45,967 bases of DNA from an uncultured Ruminococcus sp. Lineage in GTDB: Bacteria; Bacillota; Clostridia; Oscillospirales; CAG-272. Below the pieces are notes generated by a model. It did no database searches and had not been told where the DNA came from. It was given only the letters and a program-made list of their open reading frames with translations. The position numbers were made by a program, and so were the translations under genes. Where the stretch lies: positions 1 through 45,967 of the forward strand of contig CAJKRH010000011.1 in NCBI GenBank assembly GCA_905202255.1, read 5' to 3'. Position 1 is the first letter of the stretch, and each line of letters starts with the position of its first letter. Positions 33,970 through 42,545 of this stretch are shown here, piece after piece.

Positions 33970-35733
33970 TTATACAGGCTGAAACTGGCTGTTGTAAAGC
34001 TTATTATAGAAGCCGCCGCGTGCGAGCAGTTCGTCATGCGTGCCCTGCTCGATTATCTTGCCGTCTTTCATCACGAGGATGAGCGAAGCGTTTCTGATAG
34101 TCGAGAGTCTGTGCGCCACGACAAAACTTGTCTTGCCGCGCATGAGCTTATCGAATGCGTCCTGAACCTGAAGCTCCGTTCTCGTGTCGATATTCGAGGT
34201 AGCCTCATCGAGTATAAGCATCGGCGGCAGGGTGAGCATTACGCGCGTAATGCATAGCAGCTGCTTCTGACCCTGGCTTATGCTGTCCTCATTGAGTACC
34301 GTATCAAGCCCCTGCGGCAGTTTTTCTATAAACTTCCAGCTGTGCGCATCCTTTGCCGCGCGGATGACCTCTTCATCCGTGGCATCGGGCTTGCCGAAGC
34401 AGATATTTTCGCGAACGGTGCCGCTCTTTATCCATGTTTCCTGGAGCACCATGCCGAAGCTGCCGCGCAGAGCATGGCGTGAGAGGCTTACCTCCGGCTT
34501 GCCGTCGATATCAATCTCGCCCGCGTCCACATCATAAAATCGCATGAGCAGATTGATAAATGTCGTTTTGCCGCATCCCGTGGGTCCGACTATCGCTATG
34601 CGCATACCCGGCTCCACATGGAGATTGAAATTTTCTATAAGCTTCTTCTCTTTATTATAACTGAAAGCGACATCGCGGATATCAACCTCGCCGCGTACAT
34701 TTTCGAGAGTGCCTGCAGCATCGGGTGATTCTTCCTTTTCGTCCATCAGCTCAAAGAGTCTGCCCGCGCAGGCGAGCGCATTCTGCATCTCCGTGATAAC
34801 GGAGCTGATATCGTTGAAAGGCTTCATATACTGGCTTGCATACGAGAGAAGCACGGCAAGTCCGCCGGCTGTGAGATTGCCGCCTGTTATCATAAGCGCA
34901 CCGACGAGCGCGACGAGCGCATAGACGATATTGTTTACAAATCTTGTGGAAGGGTTTGTGAGACTGCTGTAGAAAACCGCCTTCTGGCTGTAAACGCGCA
35001 GCTTTTCATTTATATCGGCAAAGCGCTCGGAGCTTCTCTTTTCATAGCCGAAGGAGCGGACCACCTTCTGTCCGCCTATCATTTCGTCGATGAGTGCCGT
35101 CTGCTTTCCGCGCGCCTCACTCTGCCGCCTGAACATATTATACGAGCGCGAAGCGATAAATTTCGCCACGATGAAGCTGAGCGGTGTGAGAAGCAGAACC
35201 ATCAGTGTTATCCATACATTCTTGGAAAGCATGAAGATGAGCGTAAGCACGATAGTCACTATTCCCGAGAAAAGCTGAGTGAAGCCGAGCAGCAGCCCAT
35301 CCGAGAGGATGTCCGCATCGGAGATGATACGGCTGACTATATCACCTGTGCTGTGGCTGTCGAGATACGAGAGCGGCAGGCGCTGGATATGCTTTATCGC
35401 ACCCGAACGGATATCGCGCACTATGCGGAATGTCATGCGGTTGTTTACAAGGTTCATCAGCCATGCCGCAAAAGCGGAAACGGAAGCGAAAACGAGTATT
35501 TTCGCAAGATAAACCCACATTGCGTCAAAATCCACCTTGCCCTTGTCCGCGATATTGTCTATCGCATCGCCGAAGAGCATCGGAACATAGAGCTGGAGTG
35601 CCACGGAAAGTGCGGCGAGGACTATCCCCGAAAAAAGGAGTATGCGGTATTTCGCGATAAACCGCATCAGCTTACGGAATGTGCCTTTACTGCCGCGGAA
35701 GGTAGCCTTTTTTGCGTTGTTATCTTTTTTCAT
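33970..35733 (-). CDS. ABC exporter half-transporter, consensus ATP site subunit
   Basis: Membrane exporter of 587 residues: six-helix membrane domain (about 28-330), then an ATPase domain. It has Walker A GPTGCGKTT (383-391), Walker B LILDE with catalytic E510, and the D-loop ATSNID. Its signature is SISQGQ (484-489), not LSGGQ. The partner gene just upstream has the opposite pattern, so the two should form a heterodimer with one degenerate site. Substrates of such pairs (LmrCD or BmrCD type) are mostly drugs, lipids or peptides; none can be assigned here. Confidence 0.92.
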   Translation of the reverse strand: MKKDNNAKKATFRGSKGTFRKLMRFIAKYRILLFSGIVLAALSVALQLYVPMLFGDAIDNIADKGKVDFDAMWVYLAKILVFASVSAFAAWLMNLVNNRMTFRIVRDIRSGAIKHIQRLPLSYLDSHSTGDIVSRIISDADILSDGLLLGFTQLFSGIVTIVLTLIFMLSKNVWITLMVLLLTPLSFIVAKFIASRSYNMFRRQSEARGKQTALIDEMIGGQKVVRSFGYEKRSSERFADINEKLRVYSQKAVFYSSLTNPSTRFVNNIVYALVALVGALMITGGNLTAGGLAVLLSYASQYMKPFNDISSVITEMQNALACAGRLFELMDEKEESPDAAGTLENVRGEVDIRDVAFSYNKEKKLIENFNLHVEPGMRIAIVGPTGCGKTTFINLLMRFYDVDAGEIDIDGKPEVSLSRHALRGSFGMVLQETWIKSGTVRENICFGKPDATDEEVIRAAKDAHSWKFIEKLPQGLDTVLNEDSISQGQKQLLCITRVMLTLPPMLILDEATSNIDTRTELQVQDAFDKLMRGKTSFVVAHRLSTIRNASLILVMKDGKIIEQGTHDELLARGGFYNKLYNSQFQPV

Positions 35734-35750
35734 ATTATTGCCCCCTCTCT

Positions 35751-37493
35751 TCAGTTTGCCTTGGCATAGAGCGCGCGCTCTTCTGGAAACTGCGAGAAGT
35801 AGATTTCCCTGTAGGTATCGCAGGTCTGCATGAGCGAGTCATGCGTGCCTATGCCCATCATCGCGCCGTTGTCGAGAACGATTATCTTGTCTGCCTGCTT
35901 TATTCCGGCTATTCTCTGTGAAACGAGGAATACAGTAATGTCGCCGCCGAGTGAATGTATCGCCTTTCGGAGCGCCGCGTCGGTCGCGTAGTCGAGCGCG
36001 CTGGAGCTGTCGTCGAGAATGAGTATCTCGGGCTTTTTCGTCAGCGTGCGCGCTATGGAAATTCTCTGCTTCTGACCGCCGGAGAGGTTTCTGCCGTTCT
36101 GCTCGAGTATGAAGTCGAGTTTTCCGTCCTTGCCATCCACGACCTCCTTTGCCTGCGCCGTAGTCAGCGCATCCCAGAGAGCCGCATCGTCGGCGTTTTC
36201 ATCACCCCATCGGAGATTTTCGCCTATACTGCCGGAGAAAAGCATGGAACGCTGCTGTACCGTTCCGACCTTGCGGCAGAGCGTCTCTGCGGTATATTCC
36301 TTTACATCGTTGCCGTCTATGAGTACCGCACCGTCGCTTGCGTCATAGAAGCGCGGTATCAGGCTGACAAGCGTTGTCTTGCCGCTGCCAGTACCGCCGA
36401 TGATGCCGACAGTCTCACCCTTTTTCGCTTCAAAGGAGATATTCTTAAGGCTCGGCGCGCCCGCGCCCTTATATGAAAATGTCACATTGTCAAAGCGGAC
36501 AGCACTGTCTCCCGCCTGCTCCTCTGCATCGCGCGCGGGATATTCCATGCTTGTTTTCACGGAAAGAATATTTGCCACGCGCTTTGCGCAAGCCATGGAC
36601 TTATTGAGCGTGATGATGAGGGAAGCAAGCTTGATAAGCTCCACTATTATCTGGAGCATATAGTTGTAGAGCGCTATCACATAGCCCTGCTCAAGCGTGC
36701 CGATATTTACCTGCACGGCGGCGCGGTCTATGAGAAAAACAGCGCCGATATTTATCAGAACATAAGTAAGCGGGTTGAGGAGTGCCGATATCTTGCCGAC
36801 AAATTCATTGAGCTTCGTAAGCGCGTTGTTGCTCTCTTCAAATTCCGTGACGGAATGCTCCTCGCGGCAGAATGCGCGTATTACGCGGACGCCCGTAAGA
36901 TTTTCTCTCGTGAGCCTCGTCACGCGGTCGAGCCTGCCCTGCACCTTGCCGAAAAGCGGGATGCTCACGAGCATTATCGCAAATACGACGATGAAAAGCA
37001 CGGGGATGGTTATGGCGAAAATAACGCCGCATTTCACATTTATGATGAAAGCCGCTATCATCGAGCCGATGACGATAAAGGGACTGCGCAGGAGCAGACG
37101 AAGCCCGAGATTGAGTCCGTTCTGCACCTGATTTATGTCGCTTCCGAGCCTTGTTATTATCGTATCCGTGCCGAGCGTGTCAAGCTCGGTAAAGGAAAGG
37201 CTCTGCACATGGTCAAAGGTCGCCTGACGAAGCGATGCGGCAAAGCCGACGCTCGCCTTTGCGGCAAAGAACTGCGCCGCCACTGTACAGCAAAGCCCGA
37301 GCGCCGCCATGCCGAGCAGAATCAGCGCACAGCGCACCATATAGGCTTTGTCGCCGTTTTTCACGCCGACATTTATCATATCGGCGACAACTACCGGCAC
37401 AAGCAGGTCGAAAGCGACCTCCAGCACCTTGAAAAGCGGCGCGAGGATGCTCTCCTTCCTGTACTTTTTCAGATAGATAAGCAATTTTTTCAT
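35751..37493 (-). CDS. ABC exporter half-transporter, degenerate ATP site subunit
   Basis: Partner half-transporter of 580 residues with a six-helix membrane domain (about 15-310) and an ATPase domain: Walker A GGTGSGKTT (366-374), canonical LSGGQ (470-474), and Walker B LILDD, where D495 replaces the catalytic Glu. With the changed signature of the partner this makes exactly one weakened composite ATP site. I start at the ATG at 37493 (MKKLLIYLKKYRKES). The in-frame extension to 37817 would run through the 2H phosphoesterase gene and is low-complexity. The gap to the partner is 17 bases. Confidence 0.92.
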   Translation of the reverse strand: MKKLLIYLKKYRKESILAPLFKVLEVAFDLLVPVVVADMINVGVKNGDKAYMVRCALILLGMAALGLCCTVAAQFFAAKASVGFAASLRQATFDHVQSLSFTELDTLGTDTIITRLGSDINQVQNGLNLGLRLLLRSPFIVIGSMIAAFIINVKCGVIFAITIPVLFIVVFAIMLVSIPLFGKVQGRLDRVTRLTRENLTGVRVIRAFCREEHSVTEFEESNNALTKLNEFVGKISALLNPLTYVLINIGAVFLIDRAAVQVNIGTLEQGYVIALYNYMLQIIVELIKLASLIITLNKSMACAKRVANILSVKTSMEYPARDAEEQAGDSAVRFDNVTFSYKGAGAPSLKNISFEAKKGETVGIIGGTGSGKTTLVSLIPRFYDASDGAVLIDGNDVKEYTAETLCRKVGTVQQRSMLFSGSIGENLRWGDENADDAALWDALTTAQAKEVVDGKDGKLDFILEQNGRNLSGGQKQRISIARTLTKKPEILILDDSSSALDYATDAALRKAIHSLGGDITVFLVSQRIAGIKQADKIIVLDNGAMMGIGTHDSLMQTCDTYREIYFSQFPEERALYAKAN

Positions 37494-37533
37494 TTGCTGG
37501 TTTTTCTCCGTTTTTTGCGTGATTTTTATATTT

Positions 37534-38073
37534 TCAACAGCCGAGATCGGCAGTATGGATTTCTTCCACGGGAAATGATATTCTGACAAGCCCTGCCGAG
37601 ACGATAGCCCCCTGCATTTTCCGGAATTCGCGCAGGATAAGCCCGCTCGCCCTGTAAAAAGCTTCCTTGCCGTCCTCACCCGTGAGCGCGAGCGTGCAGT
37701 GCGGCGTCCACCTGTCGGGCAGATACCATTCCCACCCGGTCGCATCATAGCCGCAAAGCACCGCATGGAGTTCTCTTTGAAGCGCGAAAAGCGCACCGTT
37801 TCCCACAGGGGAAGCAAAGATTGTGCCCGTGTCGGTGAACATGCCGACAGAGTGAAAAGCTATCGGAAGCTTTCCTTTCGCCGCGGCAAAAGCTTTCAGC
37901 TTCGGTATGCAGTCAGCTTCGTCTATGTCATTATAGCAAGCCAATGTGATATGCGGTCTCGATTTCCATTCGAGAAATTTTGTGCTTATCCCCTCCTCGG
38001 CTACCCTGCCCGCCAGATGGGCGAGCGCCGCCTCGGTATCCCTGTCAAAATAGGTTTCGATTGCGTATTTCAT
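37534..38073 (-). CDS. 2H phosphoesterase superfamily protein (2'-5' RNA ligase-like)
   Basis: Small protein of 179 residues with two HxT motifs at the expected spacing: RPHITLACY (H41, T43) and TPHCTLAL (H125, T127). These form the active site of the LigT/2H family, which acts on 2',3'-cyclic or 2'-5' phosphodiester bonds. The biological substrate is unknown. Start at the ATG at 38073, with GAGGG upstream; a longer in-frame start at 38112 lies inside the PPC gene. Part of the minus-strand operon, 29 bases after the PPC gene. Confidence 0.87.
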   Translation of the reverse strand: MKYAIETYFDRDTEAALAHLAGRVAEEGISTKFLEWKSRPHITLACYNDIDEADCIPKLKAFAAAKGKLPIAFHSVGMFTDTGTIFASPVGNGALFALQRELHAVLCGYDATGWEWYLPDRWTPHCTLALTGEDGKEAFYRASGLILREFRKMQGAIVSAGLVRISFPVEEIHTADLGC

Positions 38074-38101
38074 GATTTTCCCTCGGTTTTGGTTTTTGCT
38101 T

Positions 38102-38527
38102 TCATTTTGCAAAATCGAGCAGATTCAGACCTATGCCATCGTCAAATCTGCGCCCGACCGTGCCGCATAATGTGCGCACGAAAATCTCTGCCGTCGCGCT
38201 TATCACGGCGCTGTTCAGATGCCCGCCGAAAACTCTGCCCGCGGAGTCTCCCGCCGAGAAATGCAGATGCAGATAGGGTTTTCCGTCCTTTTGCGTGATG
38301 TTTCCCGAGAGCGAAACTATCTCATAGGCTCCCGAAAATTCGTTTGCATAATATTTTTTCTCCGCCGTATCGTAAACGCCGACGGTAAAAGCGTTTACCG
38401 CGCCTATGCCGCTCACTTCGGCAAGCGCGATTTTCTCCTTTTCGGCAAGCGCAGTCATGCTCGCGCATATTTCATCGCCGACTCCGAGCCGCACGATGTA
38501 TGTATCGCCGTGTTTTCTGTAATCCAT
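38102..38527 (-). CDS. PPC/DUF296-domain protein
   Basis: A 141-residue single-domain protein of the PPC (DUF296, plants and prokaryotes conserved) family. Diagnostic are ALAEVSGIGAVNAFTVGVYD, the His-rich HLHFSAGD and FGGHLNSAVISATAEIFV, in which histidines may bind a metal. In bacteria these proteins are mostly trimers of unknown role; DNA binding is shown only for plant AT-hook fusions and should not be assumed here. Likely first gene of the exporter operon, 36 bases after a DUF3592-like gene. Confidence 0.85.
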   Translation of the reverse strand: MDYRKHGDTYIVRLGVGDEICASMTALAEKEKIALAEVSGIGAVNAFTVGVYDTAEKKYYANEFSGAYEIVSLSGNITQKDGKPYLHLHFSAGDSAGRVFGGHLNSAVISATAEIFVRTLCGTVGRRFDDGIGLNLLDFAK

Positions 38528-38563
38528 GTTTTCCTCCGTTTATGCTTTCGTGTGCAAATTCGC

Positions 38564-39073
38564 TTAATGCCGATATCTCCCCGTCACTGTCGCCGATATG
38601 ACGGAAATAAGCGCAAGCAGGTACATCACCGCGGCAAAAATCGCATCAGAGTGCCTCTGACCGGCTATAAGCCGCTCCGCCTTTTCAAACGAGAGCAGTT
38701 CTTCCCCGTCGCATACAACCTCGAGTATATAGCCCCTTTTCGGATGAATGCGCATCTCGAGCCTGTCGCCCGCCTTAAGCTTCCGCATTTTTTCGTAGAC
38801 CTCTGCATTGGTCATGCAGGCACTCTCTATCACAAGCGGCTCGCGGTCATCAAAGAACACCTTAATCTCTCTACTTCTGTTCTTTCCTTTTGTCTCCCTG
38901 TATGAAGAGAATGTCGCATTTACCGCGATGGTATCTTCCCTTGCCACAGGAGTATAGTATGTATATGTGCTCACAAGAAATATCGTTCCGAGCAGGAAGA
39001 AAGCCAGCGCAGTCATCAGCGCGGCTCTTTTCTTTTTGTCGCGGAATATCCCCGCGCCTTTGTGTTGCTTCAT
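38564..39073 (-). CDS. DUF3592-like membrane protein, copy B
   Basis: A 169-residue protein with one membrane helix near each end (LMTALAFFLLGTIFLVSTYT and AIFAAVMYLLALISVISAT) and a soluble beta-rich middle (VNATFSSYRETKG, IKVFFDDREPLVIES, LKAGDRLEMRIHPKRGYILE). This plan matches DUF3592, of unknown function. It is a diverged paralogue of the next gene upstream (ATFSSY, L..GDRL..R.HP..G.ILE shared). GGAGGAAAA precedes the ATG. Confidence 0.78.
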   Translation of the reverse strand: MKQHKGAGIFRDKKKRAALMTALAFFLLGTIFLVSTYTYYTPVAREDTIAVNATFSSYRETKGKNRSREIKVFFDDREPLVIESACMTNAEVYEKMRKLKAGDRLEMRIHPKRGYILEVVCDGEELLSFEKAERLIAGQRHSDAIFAAVMYLLALISVISATVTGRYRH

Positions 39074-39109
39074 TTTTCCTCCATGCGCTATGCCGTGCGC
39101 GAAAGCGCC

Positions 39110-39664
39110 TCACCATGCGTTATCGGGACTTTTTCGTTCTTCCTTTGCTTTTTTCGCTTTTTCGGCGCGGATTATCTTTGCAAGCCCGCAGGCAAAATAT
39201 ATCCCGAGTCCGAATGAAAATATCCCCGCCGCTATAAATTTTATTTCTGATTTAATCAGGTGCCTTGCGGCATCGTTATAGGAAACTATTTCGCTTCCGC
39301 CGCGCGTTATTTCGAGTATATCGCCGCCGCGCGGATGCACGCGGATAATTAGCCTGTCGCCGCTCTGCAATCTGCTGATGCCGCGCTGAACATTTCCGAA
39401 ATTATCGATAGTCATATCTTCATAATCGCTGAATTTCAGGACTATCATTTCCCTGTAATGCTTGCCGCTTCTGACATATTTCGTCTTATATGAAGAAAAT
39501 GTCGCTTCTATCACCTCGGCATCATCTCTCTCCACGGGCGAATACCACCGCAGTGCAATCGCAACGCAGGAGACACCGACAAGAAAGCAGATTATCGTAG
39601 CCGCTATCGCCCAGCCTTTTGTCAGCCTGTTTTTTCCCGCTTTTCCGGCTGTTTTTTCTTCCAT
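39110..39664 (-). CDS. DUF3592-like membrane protein, copy A
   Basis: A 184-residue paralogue of the neighbouring gene with the same two-helix plan (IAATIICFLVGVSCVAIAL; FIAAGIFSFGLGIYFACGLA) and middle motifs EATFSSYKTK and LQSGDRLIIRVHPRGGDILE. The C-terminus is rich in Lys and Glu. I start at the ATG at 39664 (AAGGAAAG upstream) and reject an in-frame extension to 39913, which runs across the promoter. First gene of the minus-strand run down to 32216. Confidence 0.78.
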   Translation of the reverse strand: MEEKTAGKAGKNRLTKGWAIAATIICFLVGVSCVAIALRWYSPVERDDAEVIEATFSSYKTKYVRSGKHYREMIVLKFSDYEDMTIDNFGNVQRGISRLQSGDRLIIRVHPRGGDILEITRGGSEIVSYNDAARHLIKSEIKFIAAGIFSFGLGIYFACGLAKIIRAEKAKKAKEERKSPDNAW

Positions 39665-39707
39665 AATACTTTCCTTTCGCCGCGCCCGCGGCATTGCTTT
39701 ACCTTTT

Positions 39708-39736
39708 ATTATATCATCCGGCTTTCCTTTTATCAA
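39708..39736 (-). promoter_or_regulatory. Sigma-A promoter of the DUF3592-exporter-radical SAM run
   Basis: Minus strand TTGATA (39731-39736), a 17-base spacer and perfect TATAAT (39708-39713), 44 bases before the ATG at 39664. Confidence 0.75.
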
Positions 39737-39909
39737 TGGCTTTTTCCGAAAAATTCGCATTATTTTCGGAAATCGCAAGCAGCCATGCTTGCTACAACTT
39801 TTAAGAGGTGGGCATTTTCCGCCTGCGCACATAAATATAAAACAAAGAGAGCCCGCCGATAAATTTGCGGTCTCTCCTTGCCGTGCTATTGAATTTGCAG
39901 AAACTCTTT
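39737..39909. other. Gene-free stretch at the island edge
   Basis: Together with R1 this makes a gap of 389 bases between 39664 and 40054. This part holds only a small inverted repeat (GCAAGCA/TGCTTGC near 39775-39795) and no supported gene. A 68-residue minus-strand frame here is the read-through of the R1 repeat. Confidence 0.5.
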
Positions 39910-40072
39910 GCATATATGAGCGTCAATACGCGGATATAGTATACGGTTTCCGTGCCGATATCGGCGATTATATTACCGCTATCCCATATGTGCGCTCTGC
40001 CCTGCACCGAGCGGCGCGCCTGTCAATGGGGGCGACAGGCGCACCACTCTTTTTTATTTGTCAGGGTTCAAT
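39910..40072. repeat. Intergenic repeat R1 (long form with hairpin)
   Basis: Bases 39910-40022 match R3 (41557-41669) over 113 bases with about six differences, including the 12-base palindrome GCCGATATCGGC. The core from about 39972 also matches R2 and R4. The right part matches R4: a hairpin, a T-run and then the last codons of the ankyrin gene (reverse of TTGAACCCTGACAAATAA). Confidence 0.85.
40013..40055 (+). terminator. Hairpin with T-run in R1, plus-strand orientation
   Basis: A 12-bp stem with one mismatch (GGCGCGCCTGTC / GACAGGCGCACC), then ACTCTTTTTT on the plus strand. All genes around it are on the minus strand, where no T-run follows the hairpin. Confidence 0.6.
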
Positions 40073-40647
40073 AAATCTAAAAATTCCTGTGGTGCACCAC
40101 TTTCAATCGCAACTTCATAAGCATTGCGATTTGCAAAATGCTCGTCTCTAAACGATTTATCCGCGCCATGCTCAATAAGCATCTCTAATATCTTATAGCA
40201 CGCAGCGCTATCTTTATTCCACCGCTCTGCTGCTACAGATAGCGGATACTCCATTCCTATGCTTGGGTCAGCTCCGTTCTCAAGCAGAAGCTCTACCATT
40301 TTCACATCTAAAAACATGACAGAGATATATAATGCACCCAGCTTTCGCCTATAATTGGCATCAGCACCACGCTTTATTAAAGCTTCGGCATAATCATACC
40401 TTTTTAAACTGCAAGCATTTTCAATAGGGCTGAACCGATAACACATAAATTTATCAAGAAGTGAATTCGGATCTCTGTTTATGTCATAACTTTTATCACT
40501 CAGAATTTCATAAAATCTTTCATCATCGCCTTTATCCATGGCATCAAGGACATCAAGAACATATTGCCTCGAGCCAAATTTACTGCATGATGTAACCATA
40601 GTACAAGCAAATATTAGTAATAGCAAAATACTGATAATTCTTTTCAT
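40054..40647 (-). CDS. Ankyrin-repeat lipoprotein
   Basis: A 197-residue predicted lipoprotein: signal peptide MKRIISILLLLIFACTMVTSC with lipobox VTSC (Cys21), then ankyrin-like repeats with classic turns (ALIKRGADANYRRKLGALYISV, ELLLENGADPS, MLIEHGADKSFRDEHFANRNAYEVA). Ankyrin proteins bind other proteins, and some serve as immunity proteins next to polymorphic toxins; here that is only a guess from context. I start at the ATG at 40647 with GGAGG upstream. The same frame extends back into repeat R2 (start GTG at 40698) but without a good ribosome site. Confidence 0.8.
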   Translation of the reverse strand: MKRIISILLLLIFACTMVTSCSKFGSRQYVLDVLDAMDKGDDERFYEILSDKSYDINRDPNSLLDKFMCYRFSPIENACSLKRYDYAEALIKRGADANYRRKLGALYISVMFLDVKMVELLLENGADPSIGMEYPLSVAAERWNKDSAACYKILEMLIEHGADKSFRDEHFANRNAYEVAIESGAPQEFLDLLNPDK

Positions 40648-40663
40648 ATTACCTCCAAAGGCG

Positions 40664-40779
40664 TTACCGCTATCCCATATATGCACTCTGCCCCGCACCG
40701 AATGGCGCAGTCCGTCGGGACGATAATAATCTAAAGTAAATTATACAACTCATATATTACAATTTAAAAATATTATATA
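40664..40779. repeat. Intergenic repeat R2 (short core)
   Basis: The core 40664-40708 (TTACCGCTATCCCATATATG onward) matches R1, R3 and R4 but lacks the hairpin. From 40721 on it matches R3 from 41681 on, at an offset of 960 bases, through the 3' end of the lipoprotein gene. A weak TTTAAA-N17-TATAAT on the minus strand lies in the shared part. Confidence 0.8.
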
Positions 40780-41518
40780 TAACCGATGTATTAAAAGAAA
40801 TGTATATAGCCATCCCATCTTTAAATACATAGAGTACTTCCAATCCTACCCTGCCGGAATATTGTCCTTTTGATGAGTCAAAAATTACTGTACCATTATA
40901 TCCAAGTTCATGTAAATCATCGTATTTTATGTCGTTGCTTAATGTTTCAATAAATTCCGTACTGCTTTTTTCATCGCTCTCTATTATAAAATCCTGAGTA
41001 TGAGAAAATTCTATTTTAGCTGTATCTCTCGGATAGCAAATAAATGAAATTATAAACCAGCCTTCATCTGTATTTATCGGAACATAAAACATTTCCTCAG
41101 CATCAGGCTCGTCATCATAAATAAAGTATCTTCTTATGCACTGTAATGGAAGCTCTTCACAAAATGTTTGCAAAGAAGCTTTTTTCTTTACAAGCGCATT
41201 AACATCAGTCATCTTTATTTTCTTTGTCACGAGTTCAAAACAGCTTTTATCATCGGGTGAGGGTATCGGTCTGCCATTTAAATCAAATTCAATAAATGCT
41301 TCAGTAGGCTCTGCAATCGGCTCGGTTGTAACAGTTTCTGACAATGTTGTTTCTGCTGTTTCCGCTGTCAATGATGTTGTAATCGTCGTCTCAACAGTTG
41401 TTGCAGAGTCGGTCGTTACAGTCGCTTCCGTCGTTGCAGTGCTTCCGGTATGTACTTCACCACAAGAAGTCACAATTAAACACGCAATCACAAAGAAAAT
41501 AAGCATAATTTTTTTCAT
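40757..41518 (-). CDS. Thr-rich lipoprotein, paralogue 2
   Basis: A 253-residue predicted lipoprotein: signal peptide with lipobox IVTSC (Cys19), a long Thr/Ser/Glu-rich linker (about 24-72) that would lift the domain off the surface, then a globular domain of about 180 residues starting at AFIEFDLNGRPIPSPDDKSC. No known family recognised. It is a tandem paralogue of the next gene upstream. The first 110 residues and the last few (YNIFKL) are nearly identical, while the middle differs (IRRYFIYDDEPDAEEMFY against LRIYYTDVGYDGLRDEYY). AGGAGG precedes the ATG. Confidence 0.78.
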   Translation of the reverse strand: MKKIMLIFFVIACLIVTSCGEVHTGSTATTEATVTTDSATTVETTITTSLTAETAETTLSETVTTEPIAEPTEAFIEFDLNGRPIPSPDDKSCFELVTKKIKMTDVNALVKKKASLQTFCEELPLQCIRRYFIYDDEPDAEEMFYVPINTDEGWFIISFICYPRDTAKIEFSHTQDFIIESDEKSSTEFIETLSNDIKYDDLHELGYNGTVIFDSSKGQYSGRVGLEVLYVFKDGMAIYISFNTSVIYNIFKL

Positions 41519-41556
41519 TTCATAGCCTCCTACATATTTTTATTTCGCCTTTTTTG

Positions 41557-41695
41557 GCATATATGAGTGTCAGTACGCGGATATAGTATACAGTTTCCGT
41601 GCCGATATCGGCGATTATATTACCGCTATCCCATATATGCACTCTGCCCTGCACCGAGCGGTGCGCCTGCCATAGAGGGGCGATAATAATCTAAA
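41557..41695. repeat. Intergenic repeat R3 (long form, no hairpin)
   Basis: It shares 113 bases with R1 (about 95 percent identical by eye), including GCCGATATCGGC at 41601-41612. The hairpin and T-run are absent. Instead GCCTGCCATAGAGGGG leads into the segment shared with R2. Confidence 0.8.
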
Positions 41696-41716
41696 GTAAA
41701 TTATACAACTCATATA

Positions 41717-42484
41717 TTACAGTTTAAAAATATTATATTCTACCTCTGTATTTGAGCTGAAACTTTCAAATTTTGCTTCTATTGCCGTACCATCAGTAAA
41801 TACATAAAGAACTTGCAGATAGCGCAAATTAGTAGTCGGATAATGTAATATTGTACCTTCAAAGCCAAGCTTACGGATTTCTTCATATGAAACATCTTTT
41901 TTTAGACTTTCAATCAATTCCGTACTGCTGCTGCCTTCCTTTTCAACTTCAAACGGGAAAAGATAGCCGCTGTTAAATATTGTATCGCCATCCCAACAAT
42001 AGAAAGCAATAATTTTCCAGCCATCATCGGTTTTTACCGGTAACACATAATATTCATCGCGAAGTCCGTCATAGCCAACATCGGTATAATAAATTCTAAG
42101 ACATTGCAACGAAAGCAAACGGCAAAACTGATTTAATGGCACTTCCTGCTTGGTAAGCGCTTTTATATCCGCCACTTTTATTTTCTTTGTCACGAGTTCA
42201 AAACAGCTTTTATCATCGGGTGAGGGTATCGGTCTGCCATTTAAATCAAATTCAATAAATGCTTCAGCAGGCTCTGCAATCGGCTCGGTTGTAACAGTTT
42301 CTGACATTGTTGTTTCAGAAGTCGATGTCGTAATCGTCGTCTCAACAGTTGTTACAGAGTCCGTCGTTGTCGCTTCTGTCGTTGCAGTCGCTTCTGTCGT
42401 TGCAGTGCTTCCGGTATGTACTTCACCACAAGAAATTAACCATAAACACGCAATTACAAGGAAAATAAGCATAATTTTTTTCAT
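41717..42484 (-). CDS. Thr-rich lipoprotein, paralogue 1
   Basis: A 255-residue predicted lipoprotein with lipobox LISC (Cys19), a Thr-rich linker with repeated TTEAT units, and a globular domain of unknown family. The bases coding the linker end and AFIEFDLNGRPIPSPDDKSC are almost identical to paralogue 2, pointing to a recent duplication or gene conversion. AAGGAGG precedes the ATG. It lies 62 bases after the duplicated-domain gene at 42546. Its neighbours suggest an accessory, perhaps immunity-related, surface role, but this is unproven. Confidence 0.78.
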   Translation of the reverse strand: MKKIMLIFLVIACLWLISCGEVHTGSTATTEATATTEATTTDSVTTVETTITTSTSETTMSETVTTEPIAEPAEAFIEFDLNGRPIPSPDDKSCFELVTKKIKVADIKALTKQEVPLNQFCRLLSLQCLRIYYTDVGYDGLRDEYYVLPVKTDDGWKIIAFYCWDGDTIFNSGYLFPFEVEKEGSSSTELIESLKKDVSYEEIRKLGFEGTILHYPTTNLRYLQVLYVFTDGTAIEAKFESFSSNTEVEYNIFKL

Positions 42485-42545
42485 TTCATAGCCTCCTTAA
42501 AAATGAATCTGTCTTTGTCTCGCCATTTTTGGTATAATATTTTAT

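Noticed and set aside
37494..37817. N-terminal extension of the ABC exporter subunit
   Set aside because: It overlaps the 2H phosphoesterase gene on the same strand and shows no exporter-like sequence.
39801..40007. A 68-codon minus-strand frame
   Set aside because: It begins in the R1 repeat, has no downstream function or ribosome site, and its sequence differs from the other repeat copies once outside the repeat.
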